From Streptomyces sp. 840.1 (GTDB lineage: Bacteria; Actinomycetota; Actinomycetes; Streptomycetales; Streptomycetaceae), in NCBI RefSeq assembly GCF_003751445.1, contig NZ_RJUU01000004.1:124001-188000 (forward strand): a stretch of DNA of 64,000 bases. Reading direction: 5' to 3'. Position numbers and translations under genes: made by a program. How positions within the stretch are numbered: the first letter of the stretch is position 1; every line of letters begins with the position of its first letter. Under the pieces are notes generated by a model. The model was given only the letters and a program-made list of their open reading frames with translations. It was not told the DNA's origin and did not search any database. Positions 36,224 through 45,062 of the stretch are shown piece by piece.

Positions 36224-37968
36224 CTGCGCAACAGACCACCACACCCGTGACGGGCATCGTCGGCCTGGGCTCGACGGGCGAGGCTCTCCTGCGTCTGCTG
36301 CACCGCGCGGGCCACACCGTCGTCGCCGTGGACACCGACCTCGACGTCCTGGCCCGGACGGCAGGCCGCCTGAAGGCCGCCCTCGCCGCCGAGGACGGCC
36401 CGGAGCGCCCCGGTGTCACCTTCACCGCCGATCACGGGGCGCTGCGCGCGGCCGGCCTGGTCATCGAGGCGGTGCCGGACGACCCGGCCGTCAAGCACGA
36501 CGTGCTCGGCAGGATCGTCGCGGCCTGTCCGCCCGGCACCCCCGTGGTGACCACCACGGCGTCGCTGTCCGTCGCACGGCTGGCCGTCGCCACCGGCCGG
36601 CCGGACGACATCGCGGGGCTGCGGCTGTTCACCCCGCCCGTCGCCGGCAGCCCCGTCGAACCGGTACGGACGGCGCTGACCTCCCCGGACACCGCCGCCG
36701 CCGTGGACGCGCTGGTGGCCTCGGCCGGACTGAGCCCGGTCGCGGTCGGCGCCCGGCCCGCCGCCGACGCCACCGCGCTGATCCTCGGGTTCCTCAACCG
36801 GGCCGTCATCCTCTTCGACGAGGGGTACGCCACCCAGTACGACATCGACACCGCCATGCGGCTCGGCTGCGGACTGCCGGCGGGCCCCCTGGAGACGCTC
36901 GACCACATCGGCCTCAAGACCGCGCACACCGCGCTGACGGAGCTGTGGCGGCGCACCGGCGACTGCGCCTTCGAACCCGCCCCGCTGCTCAGCCGCATGG
37001 TCGCGGCCGGCCGGCTCGGCCGCACGAGCGGCGACGGGTTCTACACCTACGACGAGACCGGCACCGCGACCGGCTGTACGGCCGACGGCCCCGGCGACCC
37101 GGGTGCCGCAGCCGTGCGGCGCGTCGGTGTGCTCGGCTCCGGCGCGATGGCGCGCGGGATCGCCGAGGTCACGGCGGCCGCCGGGTACCCCACGGTCCTG
37201 GTGGCCCGCACCGCGGAGAAGGCCGACCAGGCGCTGCGGGCCGTCGAGGAGTCCCTCACCCGGGGCATCCGGCGCGGCCGGGTCACCGTGCAGACCAGGG
37301 ACTCCGCCCGGGAACTGCTCACCGGCGCCCATGACATGACGGCCCTGGCCGGCTGCGATCTGGTGATCGAGGCGGTGGCCGAGGACATCGACGTCAAGCG
37401 CGCGATGTTCGCAGCGCTCGCAGAGGTCTGCGCACCCGGCACCGTGCTGGCCACCACCACATCGAGCCTCTCCGTCGCCACCTGCGCCGATGCGGCCGGA
37501 CGGCCGGCCGACGTCGTCGGGATCCACTTCTTCAACCCCGCGCCGGTGATGCGACTGGTGGAGCTGGCGCACACCGAGACGGTGGACCAGCAGATCCTCG
37601 CCACGGCCCGTGCCTTCTGCCGCACCCTCGGCAAGACGACGGTGGCGTGCCCGGACCGCACCGGCTTCATCGTCAACAGCCTGCTGTTCCCCTACCTCGG
37701 CGCGGCCCTCGCCCTGCTGGAGCGGCCCGACGTGGACATCGAGGAGACTGACCACGCGATCCGGTCCGGATTCGGCTACCCCATGGGGCCGTTCGCGCTG
37801 CTCGACACCATCGGCCTCGACGTCTCACTCGCCATCCAGAACCGGCTGTACGAGTCCTTCAAGACACCCGAGCACGAACCGGCCGCTGTACTGGAAGAGT
37901 TGGTGGCCGCGGGACTGCTCGGCCGCAAGAACGGACGGGGGCTGCGCACCTCGGTCCCACGTCGCTGA
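36220..37968 (+). CDS. Duplicated 3-hydroxyacyl-CoA dehydrogenase
   Basis: 582 residues made of two 3-hydroxybutyryl-CoA dehydrogenase units. The second (about 300-582) is canonical: GVLGSGAMARGIAEV, LVIEAVAEDIDVKRAM, the catalytic-His motif GIHFFNPAPVMRLVE, and TGFIVNSLLFPYLG. The first (about 12-285) keeps GIVGLGSTGEALLRL and LVIEAVPDDPAVKHD, but its HFFNP region reads LRLFTPPVAGSP, so the catalytic His is missing. One half is probably active and the other structural or substrate-binding. Coupled by ATGA overlap to CCR, making 3-hydroxybutyryl-CoA for dehydration to crotonyl-CoA. Its last 144 bp overlap the LuxR gene on the other strand. Confidence 0.9.
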   Translation: MTAQQTTTPVTGIVGLGSTGEALLRLLHRAGHTVVAVDTDLDVLARTAGRLKAALAAEDGPERPGVTFTADHGALRAAGLVIEAVPDDPAVKHDVLGRIVAACPPGTPVVTTTASLSVARLAVATGRPDDIAGLRLFTPPVAGSPVEPVRTALTSPDTAAAVDALVASAGLSPVAVGARPAADATALILGFLNRAVILFDEGYATQYDIDTAMRLGCGLPAGPLETLDHIGLKTAHTALTELWRRTGDCAFEPAPLLSRMVAAGRLGRTSGDGFYTYDETGTATGCTADGPGDPGAAAVRRVGVLGSGAMARGIAEVTAAAGYPTVLVARTAEKADQALRAVEESLTRGIRRGRVTVQTRDSARELLTGAHDMTALAGCDLVIEAVAEDIDVKRAMFAALAEVCAPGTVLATTTSSLSVATCADAAGRPADVVGIHFFNPAPVMRLVELAHTETVDQQILATARAFCRTLGKTTVACPDRTGFIVNSLLFPYLGAALALLERPDVDIEETDHAIRSGFGYPMGPFALLDTIGLDVSLAIQNRLYESFKTPEHEPAAVLEELVAAGLLGRKNGRGLRTSVPRR

Positions 37969-40347
37969 CCGTTCCCCGGCCCCGGGGCCCGTCCCGCGGG
38001 CCGGGGGCCGCGCCGCCACGAGCTCCGCCAGGTCCCGGCGGGACTTCACGCGCAACTTGCGGTAGATCCGGGTGAGGTGCTGCTCCACCGTGCTGGTGGT
38101 GACGTACAGCCGGGCCGCGATGGCCCGGTTGGTGCAGCCGCCGGCCGCCAGCACCGCGACCCGCCGCTCGGCATCGGTCAGCCCGGCGATCGGATCGCCG
38201 GGCGCGGTGTCATCGCCGCGCAGGGCGCGCAGAGCGACGGCGGCGGGGGTGCTCCAGCCGGCGGCGCCCTGCGGCTCGAGCCGCCAGCCGGCCAGCAGGT
38301 CCCGGCAGGCGTGGAAGTCGCCGAGGGCGGCCTCGGGACGCCCCACGGCCAGCTGGTAGTGGCCCCTGGCCAGCAGATAGTGCAGCCCGGCCCGGGTGCG
38401 GAACATCGCGGCGGGCACCGGGACACGCAGCCGCGCCGCCGCCTCCTCGTACGCACCCCGGCGGGTCGCCGCCAGCACCGCGGCGGACAGCGGCATCCCG
38501 ATGGCCACCCCCCAGGCCCCCGGCGACAGCAGCGACAGCGCCCGGCCCGCGTGCCCGGCCGCGAGGTCGTGCTCGCCGGCGCGCCCGTGCACCACGGCCG
38601 AGGCGGCGGCGGCCACCGCCCGGCGGGCCGGGGTCGCCCGGGTCCGGTCCCCGCCGGCGAGCAGCTCACACCACCGGGCGACCCGTCCGGTCTCCCCCGT
38701 GTGCAGCAGCGCCGACAGGACGGCGGCGACGGGCGCCGGTGGCGCGTGGTCGTAGACGATTGACTCCAGCACCCGCTCGGCTGCTTCGTCCCGCTGCTCG
38801 GCCGCGCCTTCGGCCGGCTCCCGGCCGGTCCCCGGCGCACCGTGCGGGAACGGCCCGGTGCCCGTGCCCGGGTAGACGTACGCCAGCGCCTCGGCCGGCG
38901 CGCCCGGCCATCCGGGGCCGTGCGGTTCCGGCAGGGCCCGCGCCGCGCCGGCCGGACGCCCGTGCCAGAGCAGCAGCCCCACCGCGTCCTCCGTGTCCGT
39001 GGCGGCCCCCGCCCCGGCGCCGAGGCTCCGTTCGAGGTCGGGCAGGTGCCGGATCACGGCTGCCGGATCGCTCTCCCACTCGGCGCGGGCCAGCATCGTC
39101 AGCAGCCCGGCCTCCTCGTGGCCGCCGGCCCGGTGTGCGGCACGCAGGAAGTCCGCGGCCTGCCGCGCCCCGCCGCAGCTCATCGTGTGCCGGGCCGCTT
39201 CGGCGAGCACTTCGGCGGCCCACGCCGGACCGGGCAGGCCGCCGGCCGTATCGGCGGCGACCAGGTGGCGGGCGACCGAGGCCGGTTCTGCGCCGTTCTC
39301 GTACAGCATCCGGCCGGCCGCGGTGTGCAGCCGGTGGGACTCCTCGGCGGACAGCTCCTCCAGCACGGCCGCCCGGACGCCCTCGTGGCGCAGCCGTCCG
39401 CCGTCGAGCAGCCCGATCGCGTCGAGTTCGTCCAGGCAGGGGCCGACAGCGCGTTCGGGGGTCTCCAGCAGCCGGGCGAGCAGGGTGAGCGTCGAGGCCT
39501 CGGCGAGCACGGCCAGCCCGCGCGCGGCCGACACCGCGGGTGCTCCGGCTCCCCGCAGGCAGCCGGTGACGCCGCGCCGGAACGCGGTGCCGGCCACCGG
39601 ACGGGAGGGGCGCACCGGTTCACAGGCCCGGTGGTCGTCGAGCAGCCCGCGCAGCAGCCGCAGGTTCCCGCCGGTGAAGCGGTGCCAGTCGGGGGCGAGG
39701 CGCCGCGCCGTCGGCAGCTCCATCGCGCCGCCCGAGGACGCGGCCAGGAAGTCGGCGACCCCGTCGCTGTCCAACGTCGTGAGCGGTACGGCCTCGCAGC
39801 GGGGATGTCTCAGCAGCTCGGCCAGCGGCAGTGACAGCGGGGGCCGGGAGCAGGGCTGCGGGGCCCCGCTCATCACCAGCAGGATCCGGCTCGTCGCGAG
39901 CCGTCCGCACACATACAGCAGGCACCGCGCGGAGGCCTCGTCCATGTGGTGCACATCGTCGACGAGGATCACCACGGGGATGTCCGAGGCGAGTTCGCGC
40001 AGGGCCTCGTGGAGCACGGCCGGGTCGTCACCGCGCTCCTCGCGCGCCGAGGTGCCTCGCCCCGCTGCGGGGCCCCGTGCCCGCAGGTGGCGTTCGGCCT
40101 CCGGTCCGGCGCCGCTGAGCAGCTGCCCCACGACCCCCGACGGCAGATCGGTCTCGGCCGGGGACGCGGACGCGTTCAGCACCAGCGCGCCCGTGCGCCC
40201 GGCCTCCTGCGCGAAGGCCCGCAGCAGGCCGCTCTTGCCGGTGCCGGGGCTGCCGGTGACGAGCACAGCGCGGCCGTCGCCCCGCCGGGCAGCTTCGAAC
40301 AGCTCCCCGAGCAGGCCGAGTTGTTCGCCCTGCCGCGCCAGCCGCAC
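37825..40347 (-). CDS. LuxR-family large ATP-binding regulator (LAL)
   Basis: 840 residues. N-terminal AAA-like NTPase with Walker A VTGSPGTGKSGLL and Walker B VVILVDDVHHMDEAS, a long helical TPR-like middle, and a C-terminal LuxR helix-turn-helix (LTDAERRVAVLAAGGCTNRA, TSTVEQHLTRIYRKLRVKSR). LAL proteins activate biosynthetic operons. GTG 40347 is chosen by similarity of the N-terminus to LAL proteins and the G-rich leader. After the helix-turn-helix about 55 residues run on as antisense of the dehydrogenase gene, a tail most relatives lack. The nearby CCCCTAGGGG site is a possible target. Confidence 0.9.
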   Translation of the reverse strand: MRLARQGEQLGLLGELFEAARRGDGRAVLVTGSPGTGKSGLLRAFAQEAGRTGALVLNASASPAETDLPSGVVGQLLSGAGPEAERHLRARGPAAGRGTSAREERGDDPAVLHEALRELASDIPVVILVDDVHHMDEASARCLLYVCGRLATSRILLVMSGAPQPCSRPPLSLPLAELLRHPRCEAVPLTTLDSDGVADFLAASSGGAMELPTARRLAPDWHRFTGGNLRLLRGLLDDHRACEPVRPSRPVAGTAFRRGVTGCLRGAGAPAVSAARGLAVLAEASTLTLLARLLETPERAVGPCLDELDAIGLLDGGRLRHEGVRAAVLEELSAEESHRLHTAAGRMLYENGAEPASVARHLVAADTAGGLPGPAWAAEVLAEAARHTMSCGGARQAADFLRAAHRAGGHEEAGLLTMLARAEWESDPAAVIRHLPDLERSLGAGAGAATDTEDAVGLLLWHGRPAGAARALPEPHGPGWPGAPAEALAYVYPGTGTGPFPHGAPGTGREPAEGAAEQRDEAAERVLESIVYDHAPPAPVAAVLSALLHTGETGRVARWCELLAGGDRTRATPARRAVAAAASAVVHGRAGEHDLAAGHAGRALSLLSPGAWGVAIGMPLSAAVLAATRRGAYEEAAARLRVPVPAAMFRTRAGLHYLLARGHYQLAVGRPEAALGDFHACRDLLAGWRLEPQGAAGWSTPAAVALRALRGDDTAPGDPIAGLTDAERRVAVLAAGGCTNRAIAARLYVTTSTVEQHLTRIYRKLRVKSRRDLAELVAARPPARGTGPGAGERSATWDRGAQPPSVLAAEQSRGHQLFQYSGRFVLGCLEGLVQPVLDGE

Positions 40348-40565
40348 CGGCCGCCCCCTCGTCTCCGGGCCACTGTGATGGCCGCCGTCATCTCCTGGAA
40401 AGTCTGCACAGGACCGTGGAAGCCCCGCTGGTACCGGACCGGAGCCCCGGTCGAGCCGCTGGTGAGCGCCCCGGCCGGGCTGCCGGGCAGCGGGTCCTGA
40501 TCGCCCTGGGGACCGAGCCGGCGGTGAATCCCGGCCGGTGCCGGGAGCGGCCTGCCCGCCGTCTC

Positions 40566-41411
40566 CTAGAACGGCACCGCCGGCACGGCCACCGGCTCCG
40601 GCAGTGCCAGCAGCCGGGGGGCGCTCCGGTCCCACGGGAAACCGTGGTGCAGGTGGAAGACGGACGGCACATCGGCATCGGCCGCCACGGCGACGGCCGC
40701 CAGCACATCGGGCACCGGCTCCAGCTCGATGAACCGCCACGGCAGCGCGCCCTCGGTCCCGGGCGGCCGGAATCCCCGCACACCCCGGTCCTCGGCCAGG
40801 GTGAACGCGAAGCTGTCGAAGGGCAGCCCCAGCCCGAGGCCGCGCGCCTTGGAGTACGCCTCCTTCAGCGTCCACAGCCGCAGCACCCGGCGGTTACGGG
40901 GGCGGCCCGGTGCCGCCAGCGCCACCCAGGCCTGTTCCTCGTCCGCGAAGGTCTCCACGATCGCCTCGAATCCCTGGTCGCCTCGGTCGAGGCGCTCCAC
41001 GTCCACCCCGATCCGATGGCGCCGGACCACGCCGAGGAAGTTGTGGCCGGTGGTGTGGGACAGGTTGAAGTCCAGCTCCCGGCCGCCTCGCGGGAGCCCT
41101 TCCACGGGCTTCTGGAGGAACGGCCGCCCCCGCGAGGACCGCCAGATCACGGCCTCCGCCTCGGGCACCCCGCCCTCCAGCGCCAGTACCCGGCGTACGA
41201 GTGTGTGGGCGACGAGGTACTGACGCCGGTCGCGCTCGAACAGGAACTGGCTCGCGATCTCCCGCTCGTGCTCGTCCAGCCAGTGTGCGGCCAGAGTGGT
41301 GGCGATCCCGGGAGCGAGTTCGTCGTTGGGGCAGAACCACAGTTTGACGGGTTCGGGCCGGTCGGGCTCGAACCCGGTGACGGAGTGCCCCGCCACTGCG
41401 AGGCCGGTCAT
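40566..41411 (-). CDS. Sfp-type 4'-phosphopantetheinyl transferase (copy 2)
   Basis: 281 residues. DFNLSHTTGHNFLGVVRRHR, Mg motif GVDVERLDRG and WTLKEAYSKARGLGLGLPF are complete. Only distantly similar to the PPTase at 14893-15744. Its ATG (41411, GGAAGGACGG upstream) overlaps the stop of the degenerate ketosynthase gene, which in turn follows the tandem-ACP gene by 28 bp. It is therefore very likely dedicated to that tandem ACP. Confidence 0.94.
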   Translation of the reverse strand: MTGLAVAGHSVTGFEPDRPEPVKLWFCPNDELAPGIATTLAAHWLDEHEREIASQFLFERDRRQYLVAHTLVRRVLALEGGVPEAEAVIWRSSRGRPFLQKPVEGLPRGGRELDFNLSHTTGHNFLGVVRRHRIGVDVERLDRGDQGFEAIVETFADEEQAWVALAAPGRPRNRRVLRLWTLKEAYSKARGLGLGLPFDSFAFTLAEDRGVRGFRPPGTEGALPWRFIELEPVPDVLAAVAVAADADVPSVFHLHHGFPWDRSAPRLLALPEPVAVPAVPF

Positions 41412-43315
41412 CCGTCCTTCCCCGTCTCCCGCGCGGCCACCTGGAGTCCGATCCACAGGGGGCGGCGCAGGAAGGCCGAAGGGGGCAGCGGCACCAAGGC
41501 GCCGCCGGGGCCCGGCCGGGACTCCAGGGCCGCCCAGTCGACGTCGAGCCCGGACAGCCACAGGCGCGTCAGCTGCTCGATGCGGCCACCGCGCCACAGG
41601 GCGCCGAGGAAGTCGCGGGTCTCCGGCGCCTCGCCCAGGCCCAGCGCATCCGATCCGCCCGTGCGCAGATCCACGTAACGCACACCGCTGTCAGGGACAC
41701 AACCGTGCCGGGCACGGCTGTCGCGCACCTCGCCGCCGGCTTCCCCGGCCTCTGTGCTCCAGCCCACGAACCCCCTCAGCAAGCTCACCAGTTGGGGGAT
41801 GTCGCGGGCCAGGAACGCGATCCGGCAGGGTTGTGCGACGCGGCCGGCCCGCAGGGCGCGGGCCACATCCGGGAGTGCCACCCGTTCGTCACCGGTGGCG
41901 GTGTTCCCGCTCCCGCCGTTGTCCGAGGCGAGCCAGTCGGCGAGCCGGGCGGCGGTGGCGGCGAGATGGCCGGGGGTGGGGGCGGACAGCAGGATCAGCT
42001 CGTCGCGTTCGACGGTGTCGTCCCACGCCTCGTCGCGGCCGGACCGCGGATGCCGGCCCGGGACGAACTCCTCCAGGACGGCACGGGCGTCGAACGGGCC
42101 GCCCGCACCGGCGACCTCGACGACGGCCACCCGGGGAAGCTCCCGGCCCGAAGCGTCGCGGGGCCGGGGCCAGGACGTTGCGGTGTCCCTGCCCCGGGCG
42201 GGCGCGAGCGTGCCGTACCGCAGCTGGAGCACAGCGGCGGTCAGGGCCGCGAGACCGGTGACGGCCCCGGCGTGGCCCACCCGGCAGGCGGTGGTCTCCC
42301 GGGTCTCGCGCACGCCCGGTGTACCGGTCGTCCCGCGCCCGCCCGGTGTGCCGGTCCTGGCGCCGGCGCCCGTCGAGGTGGAACGTACGACGGCATGCAC
42401 ATGGTCACCGTCGGCGAGGGCGCGGGCGAGCGGCTTGAGCACCACCGCGCCCACGCCCTCCCCCGCGCCCTGCCGCCCGCGCGAGGGATGCAGCAGCAAC
42501 TCCACCCCGCCCGCCACGGCCGCCGCGCACTCGCCACGCCGCAGCGCACCGACGGCAAGGTGCACCGCGACGAGCGCGGAGGACTCGGCGGTGTCGACGG
42601 CCTGCGCCGGGCCGCTCAGTCCGAGCAGGCCGGACAGCCTGCCCGCCAGACTCCAGTGACCGCTCTCCGGCATCTCCCGGCCGCCACGCGCCCAGGCCTC
42701 GGCGGCCACCAACGCGTAGTCGGCGGAGCTGACCCCGACGAACACCCCGAGGCCGCGCGGCGCCCCATCGGGGCCGGTCAGGGAGTCGAGCCGGGTGCCG
42801 GTGCAGCCGGCGTCCTCCAGCGCCTCCCAGGCGGTTTCGAGGAAGAGCCGTTCCTGAGGGTCGATCAGGCTCGCCCGCTGCCCGGTCAGCCCCCAGAACT
42901 CCGCGTCGAAGTCGGCGACCCCGTCCAGGAAGTGTCCGCGCTGCCCCGCGCCGAGCGGCGACCCGCCGGGGCGGGTGAGCGGCGCGGCCGACGAGGTGTC
43001 CCGTCCCTCGCGCACGTTCTGCCAGTAGAAACGCAGATCGGGGGCGAGCGGATACCGGCCGGCCATGCCGACGACGGCGAACCGGTCGTCGGTGTCCAAG
43101 GCGTCGGCGCTGTACGGAGGCTGCGCCGGCAGCTGCTGCGGGAGCGCCGACGGTGTCTGCGGCGTCCCCGGACCGGGGCCCCGCGAAGGGGCCGGGTCCG
43201 CAGCCGGCGCCGGGCCGGGTCCGGGCGCGGCCTCCAGTCCGGCCAGCAGCTGTACGGCCTGCCCGCGCTCCAGGGTCCCGGCTTTGAACCGGATGAGTAT
43301 TTCTCGTTCGTCCAT
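41408..43315 (-). CDS. Degenerate trans-AT-like ketosynthase (Cys to Glu, no HGTGT)
   Basis: 635 residues. A short helical linker (MDEREILIRFKAGTLERGQA) and Pro/Ala spacer precede a type I KS fold: DRFAVVGMAGRYPLAPDLRF, IDPQERLFLETAWEALEDAG. Where DTACSS is expected it reads DTAESSALVAVHLAVGALRR, so residue 244 is Glu (GAG at 42584-42586). The HGTGT segment is absent: KPLARALADGDHVHAVV passes through a short Gly/Thr-rich stretch straight to CRVGHAGAVTGLAALTAAV, keeping only the second His (348). After the KS comes the C-terminal linker of trans-AT PKS (ELILLSAPTPGHLAATAARL, LTRLWLSGLDVDWAALESRP, PPSAFLRRPLW). It cannot condense; it may decarboxylate, dock, or pass acyl groups between the tandem ACPs and the type II machinery. 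Confidence 0.88.
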   Translation of the reverse strand: MDEREILIRFKAGTLERGQAVQLLAGLEAAPGPGPAPAADPAPSRGPGPGTPQTPSALPQQLPAQPPYSADALDTDDRFAVVGMAGRYPLAPDLRFYWQNVREGRDTSSAAPLTRPGGSPLGAGQRGHFLDGVADFDAEFWGLTGQRASLIDPQERLFLETAWEALEDAGCTGTRLDSLTGPDGAPRGLGVFVGVSSADYALVAAEAWARGGREMPESGHWSLAGRLSGLLGLSGPAQAVDTAESSALVAVHLAVGALRRGECAAAVAGGVELLLHPSRGRQGAGEGVGAVVLKPLARALADGDHVHAVVRSTSTGAGARTGTPGGRGTTGTPGVRETRETTACRVGHAGAVTGLAALTAAVLQLRYGTLAPARGRDTATSWPRPRDASGRELPRVAVVEVAGAGGPFDARAVLEEFVPGRHPRSGRDEAWDDTVERDELILLSAPTPGHLAATAARLADWLASDNGGSGNTATGDERVALPDVARALRAGRVAQPCRIAFLARDIPQLVSLLRGFVGWSTEAGEAGGEVRDSRARHGCVPDSGVRYVDLRTGGSDALGLGEAPETRDFLGALWRGGRIEQLTRLWLSGLDVDWAALESRPGPGGALVPLPPSAFLRRPLWIGLQVAARETGKDG

Positions 43316-43343
43316 GGTCTTCCGCCTGTTCGAGCCCGCCTGT

Positions 43344-44189
43344 TCAAGCCCGGCCGGGCAGCAGCGTGAGCGCCTCGTCGATGGTGAGCCGGTCGTCGCG
43401 TACCGCGTCGAGCAGCGCCCGTACCCCCAGTGGCTCGGTTTCGGGAGCGGCCGCCCCCGAAACCGCCGTCACCGGCGCCTGCACGGGTGCCGGGGCACCG
43501 TCTGCGGAGGCGATGTGCGAGGCGATGTGGGAGGCGAGGGCGGCAAGGTCGGGGTGGTCGTAGAGCGTGACCGCCCGCTCGCTCATGCCGTACGTACGGT
43601 TGACGACCGCCACGAACTGCGCGCCGATGATGGAGTCCACCCCCAGCAGACCGAAGGCGGCGGTGGGGTCGATGTCCCAGGGGTCGCAGCACAGGAGGCG
43701 GGCGAGTTCCTCACGCAGGAGGTCGAGGATCATCCGCGCCCCCGGGCCGGGGGGTGCGGGCGCCGCAACCGGCCCGCCCGGCAGGGGCGCAGGCCCGGCA
43801 ACGGACGCAGGCGCCGGCACGGGCACCGGGACCGGCCACGGCATGGTCGGGGGCACGGCCCGGGTCCCGGGCCCGGACGACGGGCTCTCCGCAGCCTGCG
43901 AGGCCCGCACCCCCAGCTCACGCGCCATGTGCCGGGCGAAGTCCAGCGGGGTCGGATGGTCGAGCAGCACAGAGGCCTTCACGGCGGTGCCGTACCGGGC
44001 GTTCACCGTGGCGACGAACTCCACGGTCAGCAGCGAGTCGACGCCCAGCGACCGGAAGGTCTGCTCGGGATCGATCTTCTCGGGCTTCAGCCGCAGCGCG
44101 TCGGCGAGCGCCGCGACGAGATCGGTCACCATGTCGCGGGGCGGCACAACGGCACCCGTCCTGAGGGGAGTTCGACGTTCGTGGGGCAT
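43344..44189 (-). CDS. Tandem acyl carrier protein
   Basis: 281 residues with two type I-like ACP domains. ACP1 (about 20-95) carries FRSLGVDSLLTVEFVATVNA, ACP2 (about 150-225) carries FGLLGVDSIIGAQFVAVVNR; both attachment serines are intact. They are joined by a 55-residue Pro/Ala linker. The C-terminal LLDAVRDDRLTIDEALTLL repeats the helical pattern seen at the N-terminus of the next gene's ketosynthase (ILIRFKAGTLERGQAVQLL), suggesting docking. ATG 44189 follows GGAG. GVDS-type ACPs with these flanks belong to modular, often trans-AT, PKS rather than to aromatic PKS. First gene of the ACP-ACP, KS-like, PPTase operon. Confidence 0.92.
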   Translation of the reverse strand: MPHERRTPLRTGAVVPPRDMVTDLVAALADALRLKPEKIDPEQTFRSLGVDSLLTVEFVATVNARYGTAVKASVLLDHPTPLDFARHMARELGVRASQAAESPSSGPGTRAVPPTMPWPVPVPVPAPASVAGPAPLPGGPVAAPAPPGPGARMILDLLREELARLLCCDPWDIDPTAAFGLLGVDSIIGAQFVAVVNRTYGMSERAVTLYDHPDLAALASHIASHIASADGAPAPVQAPVTAVSGAAAPETEPLGVRALLDAVRDDRLTIDEALTLLPGRA

Positions 44190-44326
44190 GGATGGGCTCC
44201 AAAGTGTCTGTCCCGGCCGACCGGCGAGGAAAGTATGCGAAGGTGCGTCCGAACAGGGTGAAGGCGCCGCCCGTGCTGAAACTGTGCGACCGCGGCCTGG
44301 TCCCGGGGAGAGCCGTTCCCTCGCGG

Positions 44327-45046
44327 CTACGTCGTACGAGCGAGCCCTGTCGTCGTACGCGGAGCGCAGGGTGTCTCGGGCCGCGCGTCCGCCGCCTCGG
44401 CTTCCGGCGCCGAGGGGGCGCTCGCGGCAGGGACCGGCGGGCTGGTGCGATAGTTCACGACGTCCTCCGGCGGCACCAGAGCCGACAGCAGCGGCTCCCA
44501 CAGCGCGGCGACCCGGTCACTCAGCAGCGGATACGGCATACCGGTGCCGGCCAGCACCCCGATGCCGCACACCGTCGCGGACAGCAGCGTCGCGGGCCCG
44601 TTGCCCGTCGCACGGGCCCGCAGCGCCCCCGCCTCGCGGGCCTGGTCCAGGAGCCGCAGCACCTCGGTGATCCAGTCCTGGTGGAAGTCGGTGACGGGTG
44701 GCTGCCGCCCGGCGCACTCATTGGTGATCCGGAAGCTGGCCCGGATGACCGGGTCGTCGTGGAGCGTCCTGGCCAGCCAGTGCGTCATGTCGATGAGCAT
44801 CTGCACCGGCGGTACGCCCGCCTCCCAGCGCTCCCTGACGAAGCCTTGCAGCATGGCGCGCCCGCGCTCCTGCACCGCGTCGGCGAGCCCGTCCTTGGAG
44901 GAGAAGTGGAAGTACAGCGCGCCCTTCGTCATCCCTGCGGCCACGGCGATCTGTCCCAGCGTCGCGTTGGCATAGCCGTTCCGGTTGAACATCTCAGCGC
45001 CCGCGTGGACCAGCCTCTGGCGGGTCCGCTGCGATCTGGCCTGCAT
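44327..45046 (-). CDS. TetR-family regulator, gamma-butyrolactone receptor-like (1)
   Basis: 239 residues. N-terminal helix-turn-helix (QIAVAAGMTKGALYFHFSSK) very like ArpA/ScbR proteins, then an all-helical ligand domain and a low-complexity C-terminal tail. ATG 45046 gives the standard start MQARSQRTRQRL; GGAG lies 11 nt upstream. It follows the SARP 3 gene on the same strand with only 16 bp between, so both share a promoter. Probably represses the cluster until a butyrolactone or the product binds. Confidence 0.85.
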   Translation of the reverse strand: MQARSQRTRQRLVHAGAEMFNRNGYANATLGQIAVAAGMTKGALYFHFSSKDGLADAVQERGRAMLQGFVRERWEAGVPPVQMLIDMTHWLARTLHDDPVIRASFRITNECAGRQPPVTDFHQDWITEVLRLLDQAREAGALRARATGNGPATLLSATVCGIGVLAGTGMPYPLLSDRVAALWEPLLSALVPPEDVVNYRTSPPVPAASAPSAPEAEAADARPETPCAPRTTTGLARTT

Positions 45047-45062
45047 CTCGACCGCCTTCTCC

